From an uncultured Synergistales bacterium (GTDB lineage: Bacteria > Synergistota > Synergistia > Synergistales > Aminobacteriaceae), in contig CAJOGG010000232.1 in NCBI GenBank assembly GCA_905234205.1, positions 1,685 to 7,042 of the forward strand: a stretch of 5,358 nt of DNA, written 5' to 3'. Below, piece after piece: positions 1 to 5,358 of the stretch. Each line of letters opens with the position of its first letter. The first letter of the stretch is position 1. The position numbers were made by a program, and so were the translations under genes. The notes under the pieces were generated by a model. The model had not been told where the DNA came from. It made no database searches and saw only the letters and a list, made by a program, of their open reading frames with translations.

Positions 1-112
1 TCTTACACAAATCACCGCACCGCGGACAACGGGCATTCCGAACTGACTGGATAGTACCCAGCCAATCCAGAATCTTCTTCGCTTCTGCTTCCGTGCGAAT
101 GGTTAAAACCAT
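1..112 (-). CDS. Zinc-ribbon phage protein, partial (3' end beyond window)
   Basis: A reading frame opens at ATG (110-112) and stays open for 37 codons to the window edge, so only the N-terminus is visible. It begins MVLTIRTEAEAKKILDWLG, predicted to be helical. It then reaches a CPRCG motif (Cys29 and Cys32), the first half of a likely zinc ribbon; the second cysteine pair would lie outside the window. The start overlaps the end of the upstream zinc-ribbon gene by 10 bases, which suggests translational coupling. No strong Shine-Dalgarno sequence precedes it, only a weak GGCGGAA-like stretch. Small CPxCG proteins like this occur in phages of Firmicutes, and I recall the family only in general terms. 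The function is unknown; nucleic-acid binding is an inference from the zinc ribbon. The frame is short, so confidence rests on the motif, the overlap and the phage-like context. Confidence 0.62.
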   Translation of the reverse strand, partial: MVLTIRTEAEAKKILDWLGTIQSVRNARCPRCGDLCK

Positions 113-396
113 AGCCAAGAATGTCCATTCCGCCAGTCCCTTACATACGCCCATTCTGACAGTGGCACAGCGTCAAGTAATCCAGCATCCTCTAGAGCTT
201 CCATGAGGCCACATTGCGAACAAACATACCCAGCAACCCAACGACTTTTAGCATGTCTACTCACTGGGCCACGCATAAATTTTCCACAGCAAGGGCAGAT
301 AGCATCATCGTTAGGCTGATAAAACATTCCGTATTCGTCCAATAACTGAAGAGCTATCACATTAGCTGTTCCCTTGACTCGATTAACTCTAATCAT
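103..396 (-). CDS. Small zinc-ribbon phage protein (97 aa)
   Basis: This is a complete 97-residue frame. Its ATG follows a strong AAGGAGGAG ribosome binding site, which fixes the start. Two cysteine pairs are visible: CPCCG (Cys34 and Cys37) and CSQCG (Cys59 and Cys62). The 21 residues between them include a basic SRHAKSRW stretch. Together they should form one treble-clef or zinc-ribbon fold. The C-terminus is rich in Trp and ends WLWF. Proteins of this layout occur among accessory genes of Firmicutes-type phages; their role is not established, and DNA or RNA binding is an inference. It is the first gene of a unit with its own promoter-like block at 428-459, and it overlaps the next zinc-ribbon gene by 10 bases. 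The two may be diverged relatives, since both carry CPxCG followed by a basic or polar stretch. Confidence 0.85.
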   Translation of the reverse strand: MIRVNRVKGTANVIALQLLDEYGMFYQPNDDAICPCCGKFMRGPVSRHAKSRWVAGYVCSQCGLMEALEDAGLLDAVPLSEWAYVRDWRNGHSWLWF

Positions 397-427
397 GTTT
401 ACTCCTCCTTGTTTGTGTTAGTGTAGG

Positions 428-459
428 ATATTACCGTTGTAAAGTTAGAAGTGATAAGG
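428..459 (-). promoter_or_regulatory. Promoter-like block for the zinc-ribbon gene pair
   Basis: Read on the minus strand, this block is CCTTAT-N16-ACGGTAATAT. It can be read as a sigma-70-type promoter with -35 TTATCA (452-457), an 18-base spacer and -10 TAATAT (428-433). It lies about 20 bases upstream of the AAGGAGGAG ribosome binding site of the 97-aa gene. The same block, with identical spacing, precedes two other transcription units in this window. The extra conserved CC and ACGG bases go beyond a plain sigma-70 site. Confidence 0.65.
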
Positions 460-551
460 GTTTATGCGGATATAACTTAGCTACTATTGCCGAATTAATT
501 TTCCCCAAGGCTTATTCTGTATTCGAGCATGGATGAACAATCAACAAAGAA

Positions 552-572
552 GACGGAATGTTAGCTTCCGTC
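552..572 (-). terminator. Rho-independent terminator-like hairpin
   Basis: The stem GACGGAA pairs perfectly with TTCCGTC (7 bp) around a 7-base loop. On the minus strand it is preceded by a G run and followed by a T-rich stretch (TTCTTTGTTG). It begins 12 bases past the stop codon of the 61-aa gene and upstream of the promoter-like block of the zinc-ribbon pair, so it separates two transcription units. The U tract is interrupted, so termination may be partial. Confidence 0.65.
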
Positions 573-584
573 CCCCCATATAGT

Positions 585-770
585 TTACAATGGCAGCTTA
601 TTATGAAGTTCCACAATGCGAATTTCTAAATTGTGAATTCCTTCCTCAGTGAGAGCATAATCGGAAGAATGTGTGAGCATTTCCACAAGTTCTTGAATTA
701 CCAAAATGGTATGCTTGTGTCTGTAAAAAGTAAATTGCCCTTCAAAAGAAGGGTCTATGCTTGAAGTCAT
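585..770 (-). CDS. Hypothetical 61-aa protein, translationally coupled
   Basis: The ATG overlaps the TGA of the upstream 152-aa gene as ATGA, a classic translational coupling arrangement. An AAGGA lies about 13 bases upstream, inside the preceding gene, so initiation probably depends on ribosomes finishing that gene. The product is small and mostly helical: an N-terminal SIDPSFEGQFTFYRHKH segment is followed by two likely amphipathic helices (about residues 22-34 and 41-58). There is no signal peptide, no membrane segment and no cysteine. I do not recognise the family. The coupling and the terminator-like hairpin just past the stop support it as a real gene and as the last of its operon. A role together with its upstream partner is inferred from coupling only. 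Confidence 0.72.
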   Translation of the reverse strand: MTSSIDPSFEGQFTFYRHKHTILVIQELVEMLTHSSDYALTEEGIHNLEIRIVELHNKLPL

Positions 771-1225
771 TTGATTGAATGATCCTTAAGATATTCTGAT
801 GCTCTCTTACACCATTCGCCCACCAGAGCTTCGCCATACTCTCGCAGACTCTCGCGATAACCAAGAGGAAATCTGCCTGTAGAATCGTACCAAGGATTGT
901 TAACACTGACTCCCAACTCCTCGGATACAACACTGACATCATAAATACCAAGTTCACTCTGGAAATCTGCAAGCAGCCTCATTCTTGTAACTTCATCTTC
1001 GGAATACCCAAAGAACTCACCAGAAAAATCTCGATACAGTTCAACCGAATGATGATAGAAGAAACTCTCTGCTTTCTTGCACCACTCATCGAGAATCTCT
1101 TCTGTGTCAACTTCATCCCAAGGGTTAATGATGACTCGCCCAGCTCGATTAATTGAGACAAGATTAACCCCAGCTTCAGTCTGCCACTTAGCAAAATCAA
1201 GCAGCAGTTCATCTTTACTTCGCAT
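767..1225 (-). CDS. Hypothetical 152-aa protein made of two diverged repeats
   Basis: The start is the ATG at 1223-1225, placed after a strong GGGAGGAATAAGA ribosome binding site. An earlier in-frame ATG at 1259-1261 lies within the promoter-like block and is unlikely to be used. The protein contains an internal duplication. Residues 7-60 and 84-150 both start with LLxDF, pass through NPW (34-36 and 110-112), and end with EWCK(K/R)A (47-52 and 137-142) followed by a terminal HS. The second copy has about a dozen extra residues between NPW and EWCK. Trp48/Cys49 and Trp138/Cys139 are conserved between copies. No catalytic motif, signal peptide or membrane segment is visible, and I do not recognise the family. 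It has its own promoter-like block and is coupled to the 61-aa gene by ATGA overlap. A soluble phage accessory protein is likely; its function is unknown. Confidence 0.8.
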   Translation of the reverse strand: MRSKDELLLDFAKWQTEAGVNLVSINRAGRVIINPWDEVDTEEILDEWCKKAESFFYHHSVELYRDFSGEFFGYSEDEVTRMRLLADFQSELGIYDVSVVSEELGVSVNNPWYDSTGRFPLGYRESLREYGEALVGEWCKRASEYLKDHSIK

Positions 1226-1259
1226 TCTTATTCCTCCCTTTACTTTCGAAGTGCCTAGC

Positions 1260-1291
1260 ATGTTACCGTGAGTACATTTACACTGATAAGG
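1260..1291 (-). promoter_or_regulatory. Promoter-like block for the repeat-protein operon
   Basis: On the minus strand this reads CCTTAT-N16-ACGGTAACAT. The sigma-70 reading is -35 TTATCA (1284-1289), 18-base spacer, -10 TAACAT (1260-1265). It lies about 22 bases upstream of the ribosome binding site of the 152-aa gene. It shares the exact spacing and conserved flanks of the blocks at 428-459 and 4416-4447. Confidence 0.65.
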
Positions 1292-1360
1292 AATTAAGCG
1301 CAGATAGGTTTGCGGGTTTATATGCCCACAGCTTGAGGCCGTAAGCCCTTATTATTGAGA

Positions 1361-1502
1361 GAAGCAAAAGTAGTAAAATTTTTATGTCAAACTTAAAACA
1401 CATATATAGGCAAGTGTATTACTTCTTATGCTCTTTGGGTATTATTACCTACCTTTTTCTATAGTTTGTACTTTGACTCATAGAGAAATCTACTTTTGCT
1501 TC
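1361..1502. repeat. Imperfect 142-bp inverted repeat with 13-bp perfect ends
   Basis: GAAGCAAAAGTAG at 1361-1373 is the exact reverse complement of CTACTTTTGCTTC at 1490-1502. Moving inward, both arms have a 12-base non-pairing spacer. Then a second matched block follows: GTCAAA at 1386-1391 against TTTGAC at 1472-1477, extending to 11 of 14 matches. The symmetry suggests one imperfect palindrome rather than a chance match. I see no flanking target-site duplication. It could be a MITE-like relic or a structured non-coding element; neither is shown. Confidence 0.5.
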
Positions 1503-1580
1503 ATAGTAAACATCAATATTTTATTAACATTTTGGGAGATTTTTGAGCAAAATTCAGGTCTTAGTCTGACATTTACAGAC

Positions 1581-1594
1581 GGGTATTTTTACCC
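1581..1594. repeat. Short hairpin GGGTA-TTTT-TACCC
   Basis: A perfect 5-bp stem with a TTTT loop. A near copy, with stem GGTA/TACC and loop TTAT, lies at 1438-1449, so the motif GGGTATTnTTACC occurs twice 144 bases apart. Neither copy has a T tract that would make it a terminator. Possible protein-binding or origin-type elements; function unknown. Confidence 0.35.
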
Positions 1595-1772
1595 ATAAAA
1601 TCTGATAACAATCATTTGAGACGCCAAAATTCTGCTCACAAGGACAAATGCTTACACCTGCTTGTATTAAGCTCTTAATCATTCAAACGTTTGGAGCAAA
1701 TCGCACGCCTAAAATACCTAAAATTTCGGTTTCGTTTTTGCTACAAAAATTTTCTCCAGCCTCATACAAAAA

Positions 1773-2045
1773 CTATACACTGCAGAAATCTTCTTCCGGT
1801 TCTTCTCCCTTTACCCAAGCAACATGATTTACGAACATTGTCGCATTAAGTGCCGCTCCCTGTGTCCATGGTCTGCGCTTCTCAAACACAAACATGACCT
1901 TCAGGCGCTCGTAAAAACTCGATAAGCCTTCTGGCATATAACCGCTTGAAGCAGCAGGATTAAGTTTTATTGCGGCATTATATATTTTTATTGCGGCATC
2001 TGTTTCACCCTGTTCATACAAAGAAATAGCATAACAAATATATGC
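1773..2045 (-). pseudogene. TPR-like fragment without its start
   Basis: An open stretch begins just after an in-frame TAG (2046-2048), exactly where similarity to the primase-helicase ends, but in a different frame. Near its start is one recognisable TPR-like repeat (YAISLYEQGETDAAIKIY, then NAAIKLNP), with the usual G, A and P positions. The DNA here contains a 14-base direct repeat, TTTTATTGCGGCAT, at 1965-1978 and 1986-1999, a 21-base period coding for AAIKIYN/AAIKLNP. The remaining 50 or so residues (from MPEGLSSFYERLK, ending EEPEEDFCSV) are not recognised. The first ATG (2019-2021) lies inside the repeat and has no ribosome binding site. I read it as the 3' remnant of another gene, probably host or mobile-element derived, joined to the truncated phage gene by deletion. 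It is probably not expressed as a functional protein. Confidence 0.55.
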
Positions 2046-2773
2046 CTATACTGCCCTGTGGCTATAACAACCTCTTCCGGCTCTTGGAGACCCTCCACTT
2101 TGAAACGTCGGTAACCTTCAACACACCAATTCAGAATCCCCGATAAAGCCTCTGGCTGCGATAACGTCGTCTTCAGTCCCTGGTCTCGCTCCTCCTTCTT
2201 GAAATGTCTGTTGAACGGGATTATCTTCATGCGTCCAGACTCAAACAACGTAAGGTCAAGCACATTCGGAAGGTGGTTAGTATCGATGAAAATCTTCGCC
2301 TGCATATGAAACTCAAAGCTATTCTCGTTCAAGAAACGCGCCGTGATAGAGTTATTCCCCGTAAGCTGTTTCGTGAGGCTCGCATTGATAACCAACTTCT
2401 TCTCCATTTCGCTTATCCCGACAAACCTAGCACCAGCTAACCTGGCCACGTCTTCTGAGGGCGAATTGCTGCTCGTGCCAAACTTACTGCTTGCTAACAT
2501 GTCAGGTCTTGCAGATCTTCCGTACTCTCCCATGACCTTCAAGAGTGTCTCAAGTGCCGTGGTTTTACCGTTTCGAGTCTTAGGCCCGTACATTATGAAC
2601 AGACATTCAAGTGAAGTATCGCCTGATAATGAATATCCTATAGCCTTCTGGAAATACTGTATTAAATCCAATTTCCCTTCCATGACTTCTCCGACGAATT
2701 TTTCCCAACGACTGCACACGGCCATAGCGTCATAAACTACAGGTGAGATTTTTGTGATGAAGTCCTCCGCGTT
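1988..2773 (-). pseudogene. SF3 helicase half of phage primase-helicase (frameshifted, C-terminally truncated)
   Basis: This frame continues the primase gene after a frameshift at about 2771-2776, beginning NAEDFITKISPVVYD, as the family does after its NGTLDL motif. It carries the superfamily 3 helicase of P4/D5-type phage primases. Numbering from the ATG at 2725, Walker A is GPKTRNGKTT (47-56), a Walker B-like segment is ARFVGISEME (99-108), the sensor segment is KIFIDTNHLP (144-153), and an arginine-bearing SGRMKIIPFNRHF follows (163-175). This ring ATPase would unwind DNA at the phage origin. Family-like sequence runs to EEVVIATGQYR at about 2045 and stops abruptly. The usual C-terminal domain of several dozen residues is missing and the frame ends in unrelated sequence. 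The ATG at 2725 has no ribosome binding site, so independent translation is unlikely. The motors look intact but the gene is probably dead. Confidence 0.82.
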
Positions 2774-4122
2774 GTGCTTAAGTCAAGCGTACCGTTTTCA
2801 CAGTTGAACAGATACTTGTTATTATCGAAGGCCGACATCGATATTGGATAAACCGATTTAGCGTCCTCAATCATACTCCTACGATTCTTACGGATTTGGA
2901 GTTTTGCGACTCGCTGTAAGAATCTTTTGCGCGTATCTTCGTCGGAGATTCTCAAAGCAAACCTGAACAAGTCATCAGCCAGTCTCTTCGCTAATTCCGA
3001 CACAGCTAAGTCCTTGTTATCAGCTCGCCAGATTCGCCCGTCGTACACATACCAGATTCCGCGGTCTCTATTGAATCTTGCGATCTCCACGAAAAAGTCT
3101 GCGAATAAATACCCTATGCCTATTTCTCCCAAACCGTAACGGGGATTCGTATGAGGCTGCATTGACTCAAGGCTCTTGGTTACTCTGCTGACATCTCCCA
3201 AGAACTCCGAAAGCTCCATAAAGTCCTCCTCAGCTGTGGGAATTTGAATCGGCGAATATATTGCTGTGGAAGAGTTCACGGCATTCCTGATTGTCAGTGC
3301 TCCGTATGTGCTTCCGCCGGTCTGTCGGTCCCACTTATCACGCATTAGCCCAGAAATCCTGAATATCCTGTCAATCTGTTCTTCAATATTTCCACACCAA
3401 AACGCAAGAATCGATACAAGCGCCATATCAGCATCAGATTGCGACTCGTATCTATCTTGCCAACGTCCTGCCATTAGATCACGAAACTTTCCTGAATGCC
3501 CAGCATGTTCAAGCACTTGTTCATCGGTCAAGTAGGAGACTGGATCAAAACTGCTGCCCGACGTTGGATTCTTACGTTTCATGAATGAATCAAGTATAGA
3601 TTGAAGTGCCGCCATATCTCTTGAAACCTCGCCATACCTATATACATCACCTGTAACTGTTACAAAGCGATTGGTAGCTCCAGGCAGATAAATTTCTAGG
3701 CCGTATTCGCGATTGTTCACGAAATATTGTTTTTTATCGTATATGAAATCTTGCGACAACAAAACGAATCCCCGAAGCCCCGTACCTGATGGTGAACGCT
3801 CAAAATATGTATCTTTGAACAGTGATAACACTTTCGCAGCTACATCATTTATAGTTCCGTCCGAGCGTATACAGTGGTCAATATCTATTGCGCCAATCCC
3901 CGCAGAGACTCTGAAGCCTATACCGTCCCAACCGCCAGCACCATAAGCCCTAGCAGCCGTTTCAAAATCGCTGAATGTAGCTGAATTATTTGTTCGCGCA
4001 AGTGCTCCCGTCTTTGGATCATATGGTACCTTCGTACGCCTGCCATTACGTTTTTCCGATCTCCACAAACAAAATGAGCTAAGGCTCTTCAATTCCGCGG
4101 GAATGTTCTCAAAATTTATCAA
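2737..4122 (-). pseudogene. Primase half of phage primase-helicase (AEP primase, NrS-1-like helix bundle, D5_N), frameshifted
   Basis: The intact gene would encode a phage primase-helicase that makes primers and opens the replication fork. Numbering from the TTG start at 4122, the N-terminus MINFENIPAELKSL is typical of the family. An archaeo-eukaryotic primase domain follows, with AIDIDHC (Asp80 and Asp82, metal-binding DxD), SPSGTGLR (110-117) and EIYLPGATNRFVTVTG (143-158). In SPSGTGLR, many relatives have His where this has Arg. Residues about 198-285 (LTDEQVLEHA, GKFRDLMAGRW, SQSDADMALVSILAFWCG, SGLMRDKW, STYG) match the NrS-1-like helix-bundle domain. A D5_N-type region follows, with IWYVYDGRIW, ending at FNCENGTLDLST (residue 450). 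There the frame shifts and stops 13 codons later at TAG. Compared with remembered relatives, about six residues are missing at the break, consistent with a deletion of roughly 16-22 bases. The helicase half continues in another frame. Confidence 0.85.
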
Positions 4123-4136
4123 GATGAACAACTCCT
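4120..4136 (-). promoter_or_regulatory. Ribosome binding site choosing a TTG start for the primase gene
   Basis: AGGAG (4132-4136) sits 9 bases before TTG (4120-4122). There is no ATG in frame near here. Another TTG at 4129-4131 directly abuts the AGGAG and is too close to be used, and the codon two triplets further upstream is a TAG stop. The TTG at 4122 gives MINFENIPAEL, which matches the family's usual N-terminus. Confidence 0.7.
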
Positions 4137-4174
4137 AGTCTAAAGTCCTTGCTCTCTTCTTCCGTTTTCTGTCC

Positions 4175-4384
4175 TTATGCCAACCAAAACAACACTACTG
4201 ATTTTCCTGCAAGTCGCCTCCATACAAATGCTTTTACACGGAGATTCATCAATCGCAAAAGCCTGAAGACGTTAGAGACAGTCCGCACTTCGACAGCAAT
4301 TTCCTGCCCTCTGTGAGCTTCAAGCAATCTATGCAATGTGGTGTCCGTGGCTTGCAAAATTTGACCATTAAATCTAACTTCCAT
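4175..4384 (-). CDS. Small hypothetical phage protein (69 aa as read; probably frameshifted)
   Basis: The start is ATG 4382-4384 after AAAGGAGGAAGCGAT, a strong ribosome binding site. An earlier in-frame ATG at 4417 lies inside the promoter-like block. The first 45 or so residues (MEVRFNGQILQATD through VRTVSNVFRL) look like normal coding sequence. The tail as read (LRLMNLRVKAFVWRR, ending VLFWLA) is basic and hydrophobic and looks like off-frame sequence. Adding one base to the A4 run at 4257-4260 restores a frame through FAIDESPCKSICMEATC and ends at a TAG at 4140, 17 bases before the primase start. That fits the tight phage spacing better and gives an 81-aa protein with three close cysteines. 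This could be a true 1-base deletion or a sequencing error. I do not recognise the family. It is the first gene of the unit that includes the primase-helicase. Confidence 0.65.
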   Translation of the reverse strand: MEVRFNGQILQATDTTLHRLLEAHRGQEIAVEVRTVSNVFRLLRLMNLRVKAFVWRRLAGKSVVLFWLA

Positions 4385-4415
4385 ATCGCTTCCTCCTTTA
4401 CCATTTGTTGATGGC

Positions 4416-4447
4416 ATATTACCGTTATAAATACAGTAGTTATAAGG
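4416..4447 (-). promoter_or_regulatory. Promoter-like block for the small gene and primase-helicase
   Basis: On the minus strand this reads CCTTAT-N16-ACGGTAATAT, with -35 TTATAA (4440-4445), an 18-base spacer and -10 TAATAT (4416-4421). It lies in the 80-base gap after the helicase stop codon and about 20 bases upstream of the ribosome binding site of the small gene. It is the third copy of the block found at 428-459 and 1260-1291. Confidence 0.65.
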
Positions 4448-4464
4448 AATTACGATGAATATTT

Positions 4465-5358
4465 TCAGCTAGATAAGCTGGCTTTTACGGCTTCAATGAG
4501 TCGCTCCTGCGTAGAGTTCTTCTCTGATAACGCCCTCATGATGTCTTCGTCAATAGTTGCTTTAGCGATAATGTGATAAATCGTTACGGGATTCTTCTGG
4601 CCTTGTCTCCATAACCTGGCGTTAGTTTGTTGATAAAGTTCTAGGCTCCATGTTAAGCTGAACCATATAAGAATGTGTCCACCTGCTTGAAGGTTAAGGC
4701 CGTGTCCTGCTGAAGCGGGGTGAATGAGTGCCACAGAGATTCGTCCTTCGTTCCAGTCCGTAATGTCTTCGGCGTTTTTGATCTCCCTGATACCCAAAAA
4801 ACGCTCAAGGATTCTAGCCCGATCATGTTGGAACCAATAGGCCACAAGTACTGGTTGACCATAAGCTGACTCGATTAAGTCTTCCAGTGCGTCCAGTTTA
4901 GCATTATGGATAATGTGCGGCATTCTCTCGTCATCATATATACAGCCGTTCGCCATTTGAATGAGCTTGTTCGATAACACCGCAGCGTTTGAAGCGTCAA
5001 TTTCGGTTTCGCCTATGGACAACACTAACTCACGCTTGAATTTCTCGTAACTCTCCATACTGATGGATACTTCACGATTGACGTACAAACATTCTGGCAT
5101 AGGAAGATAATCAATGGCCTTCATTGAGACCGTAATATCGTTGATTCGGTTATAAATTTGCTCTTCTGCTCCGTCCCGCAACACGTACGAGTACACAATG
5201 CCCGTTTTAGGATTCATAGCCCCTGCCCTGAAATACGCTTCTCGGTAACGACAAATGTATCTCCCTAACCGCTCACCGCCATCAAGCAAGAAAAATTCTG
5301 ACCATAAATCAAGTAAATTATTTGTGGCAGGACTTGCTGTCAGACCTATCCAGCGTTT
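4465..5358 (-). CDS. Phage SNF2-family DEAD/DEAH-type helicase, C-terminal part
   Basis: The frame is open from the right edge to TGA (4465-4467), giving 297 visible residues; the N-terminal lobe with Walker A and the DExH box lies outside the window. At the edge KRWIGLTASPATNNLLDLWS matches SNF2 motif III, with Ser where relatives often have Thr-Pro. It is followed by EFFLLDGGERLG, typical of the phage branch. The C-terminal RecA-like lobe contains GQPVLVAYWFQHDRARILERF (motif IV region), HPASAGHGLNLQ (motif V, residues 213-224) and QQTNARLWRQGQ (motif VI, 243-254, with the arginine finger). The tail from IAKATIDEDIMRALSEKNST is also usual for this family. It is an ATP-dependent DNA translocase, likely acting in phage DNA replication or recombination. 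It sits just upstream of the primase-helicase unit, as in many Firmicutes phages. The visible part looks intact. Confidence 0.93.
   Translation of the reverse strand, partial: KRWIGLTASPATNNLLDLWSEFFLLDGGERLGRYICRYREAYFRAGAMNPKTGIVYSYVLRDGAEEQIYNRINDITVSMKAIDYLPMPECLYVNREVSISMESYEKFKRELVLSIGETEIDASNAAVLSNKLIQMANGCIYDDERMPHIIHNAKLDALEDLIESAYGQPVLVAYWFQHDRARILERFLGIREIKNAEDITDWNEGRISVALIHPASAGHGLNLQAGGHILIWFSLTWSLELYQQTNARLWRQGQKNPVTIYHIIAKATIDEDIMRALSEKNSTQERLIEAVKASLSS

Larger units (their letters stand above)
1292..1772. other. AT-rich region without a convincing gene
   Basis: About 480 bases between the promoter of the repeat-protein operon and the end of the TPR-like fragment hold no frame with both a ribosome binding site and plausible coding character. 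The region is markedly AT-rich. It contains an imperfect inverted repeat (1361-1502) and two similar short hairpins (1437-1449 and 1581-1594). It separates the damaged replication block from the better preserved left block and may be a recombination scar or foreign insert, which is an inference. No att core, tRNA or integrase is visible. Confidence 0.6.

Noticed and set aside
1077..1271. A plus-strand frame opposite the 152-aa gene
   Set aside because: It is low-complexity and Ser-rich, has no ribosome binding site, and is antisense to a well-supported gene.
1384..1464. A 26-codon plus-strand frame encoding a hydrophobic peptide (MSNLKHIYRQVYYFLCSLG...) that could resemble a small toxin
   Set aside because: It has no ribosome binding site, lies inside the inverted repeat, and its hydrophobicity is expected from AT-rich DNA.
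1734..1749. TTTTTG-CTA-CAAAAA hairpin just past the TPR-like fragment
   Set aside because: The six-pair stem is almost all A-T with a 3-base loop; it is too weak to call a terminator and is expected by chance in this AT-rich stretch.
1292..1772. Phage attachment site or tRNA gene in the gene-free stretch
   Set aside because: No cloverleaf, integrase gene or duplicated core sequence is visible in the window.
1965..1999. 14-base direct repeat with a 21-base period, as a possible iteron or CRISPR-like repeat
   Set aside because: Only two copies occur, and they are explained by the repeated AAIKxYN/AAIKLNP codons of the TPR-like segment.
2343..2735. A 130-codon plus-strand frame opposite the helicase
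   Set aside because: The minus strand here encodes clear SF3 helicase motifs; the plus frame is an antisense shadow with no recognisable domain.
2765..2780. Programmed ribosomal frameshift joining the primase and helicase halves
   Set aside because: No slippery heptamer is present at the junction (AGCACAACGCGG), and about six family residues seem to be missing, which points to a deletion.

Overview
The window reads as part of a decaying prophage, or a closely related integrated element, from a low-to-moderate GC bacterium. Strong AGGAGG-type ribosome binding sites and gene sequences typical of Firmicutes-like phages suggest a Gram-positive-type or related host. The exact genus cannot be read from the sequence. 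Every gene I can support is on the minus strand, so transcription runs from position 5358 toward position 1.

Replication block, 5358 to about 2045: the C-terminal part of a phage SNF2-type helicase enters from the right edge. It is followed by a small protein gene and then a long primase-helicase gene (archaeo-eukaryotic primase domain, NrS-1-like helix bundle, D5_N domain and SF3 helicase). This order is a familiar phage replication module. Two or three of its reading frames look damaged. The small gene seems to have lost one base in an A4 run at 4257-4260. The primase-helicase is split at about 2771-2776 by an apparent small deletion that shifts the frame. Its C-terminus is also lost at about 2045, where an out-of-frame fragment with one TPR-like repeat begins.

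Middle, 1262 to 1772: about 500 bases of AT-rich DNA with no convincing gene. It contains an imperfect 142-bp inverted repeat with 13-bp perfect ends, and two similar GGGTATTnTTACC hairpins.

Left block, 1225 to 1: a two-gene operon (a 152-aa protein built from two diverged repeats, coupled by ATGA overlap to a 61-aa protein) ends in a terminator-like hairpin. A second unit follows, with two overlapping genes that both carry CPxC zinc-ribbon motifs. The second of these runs off the left edge.

Three transcription units (small gene plus primase, repeat-protein operon, zinc-ribbon pair) are each preceded by the same promoter-like block, CCTTAT-N16-ACGGTAAYAT, with identical spacing. This suggests they are expressed together. 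It is the clearest non-coding signal here. I see no clear evidence of a wholly new system. The notable points are the shared promoter family, the eroded primase-helicase, the internally duplicated small protein and the paired zinc-ribbon genes.
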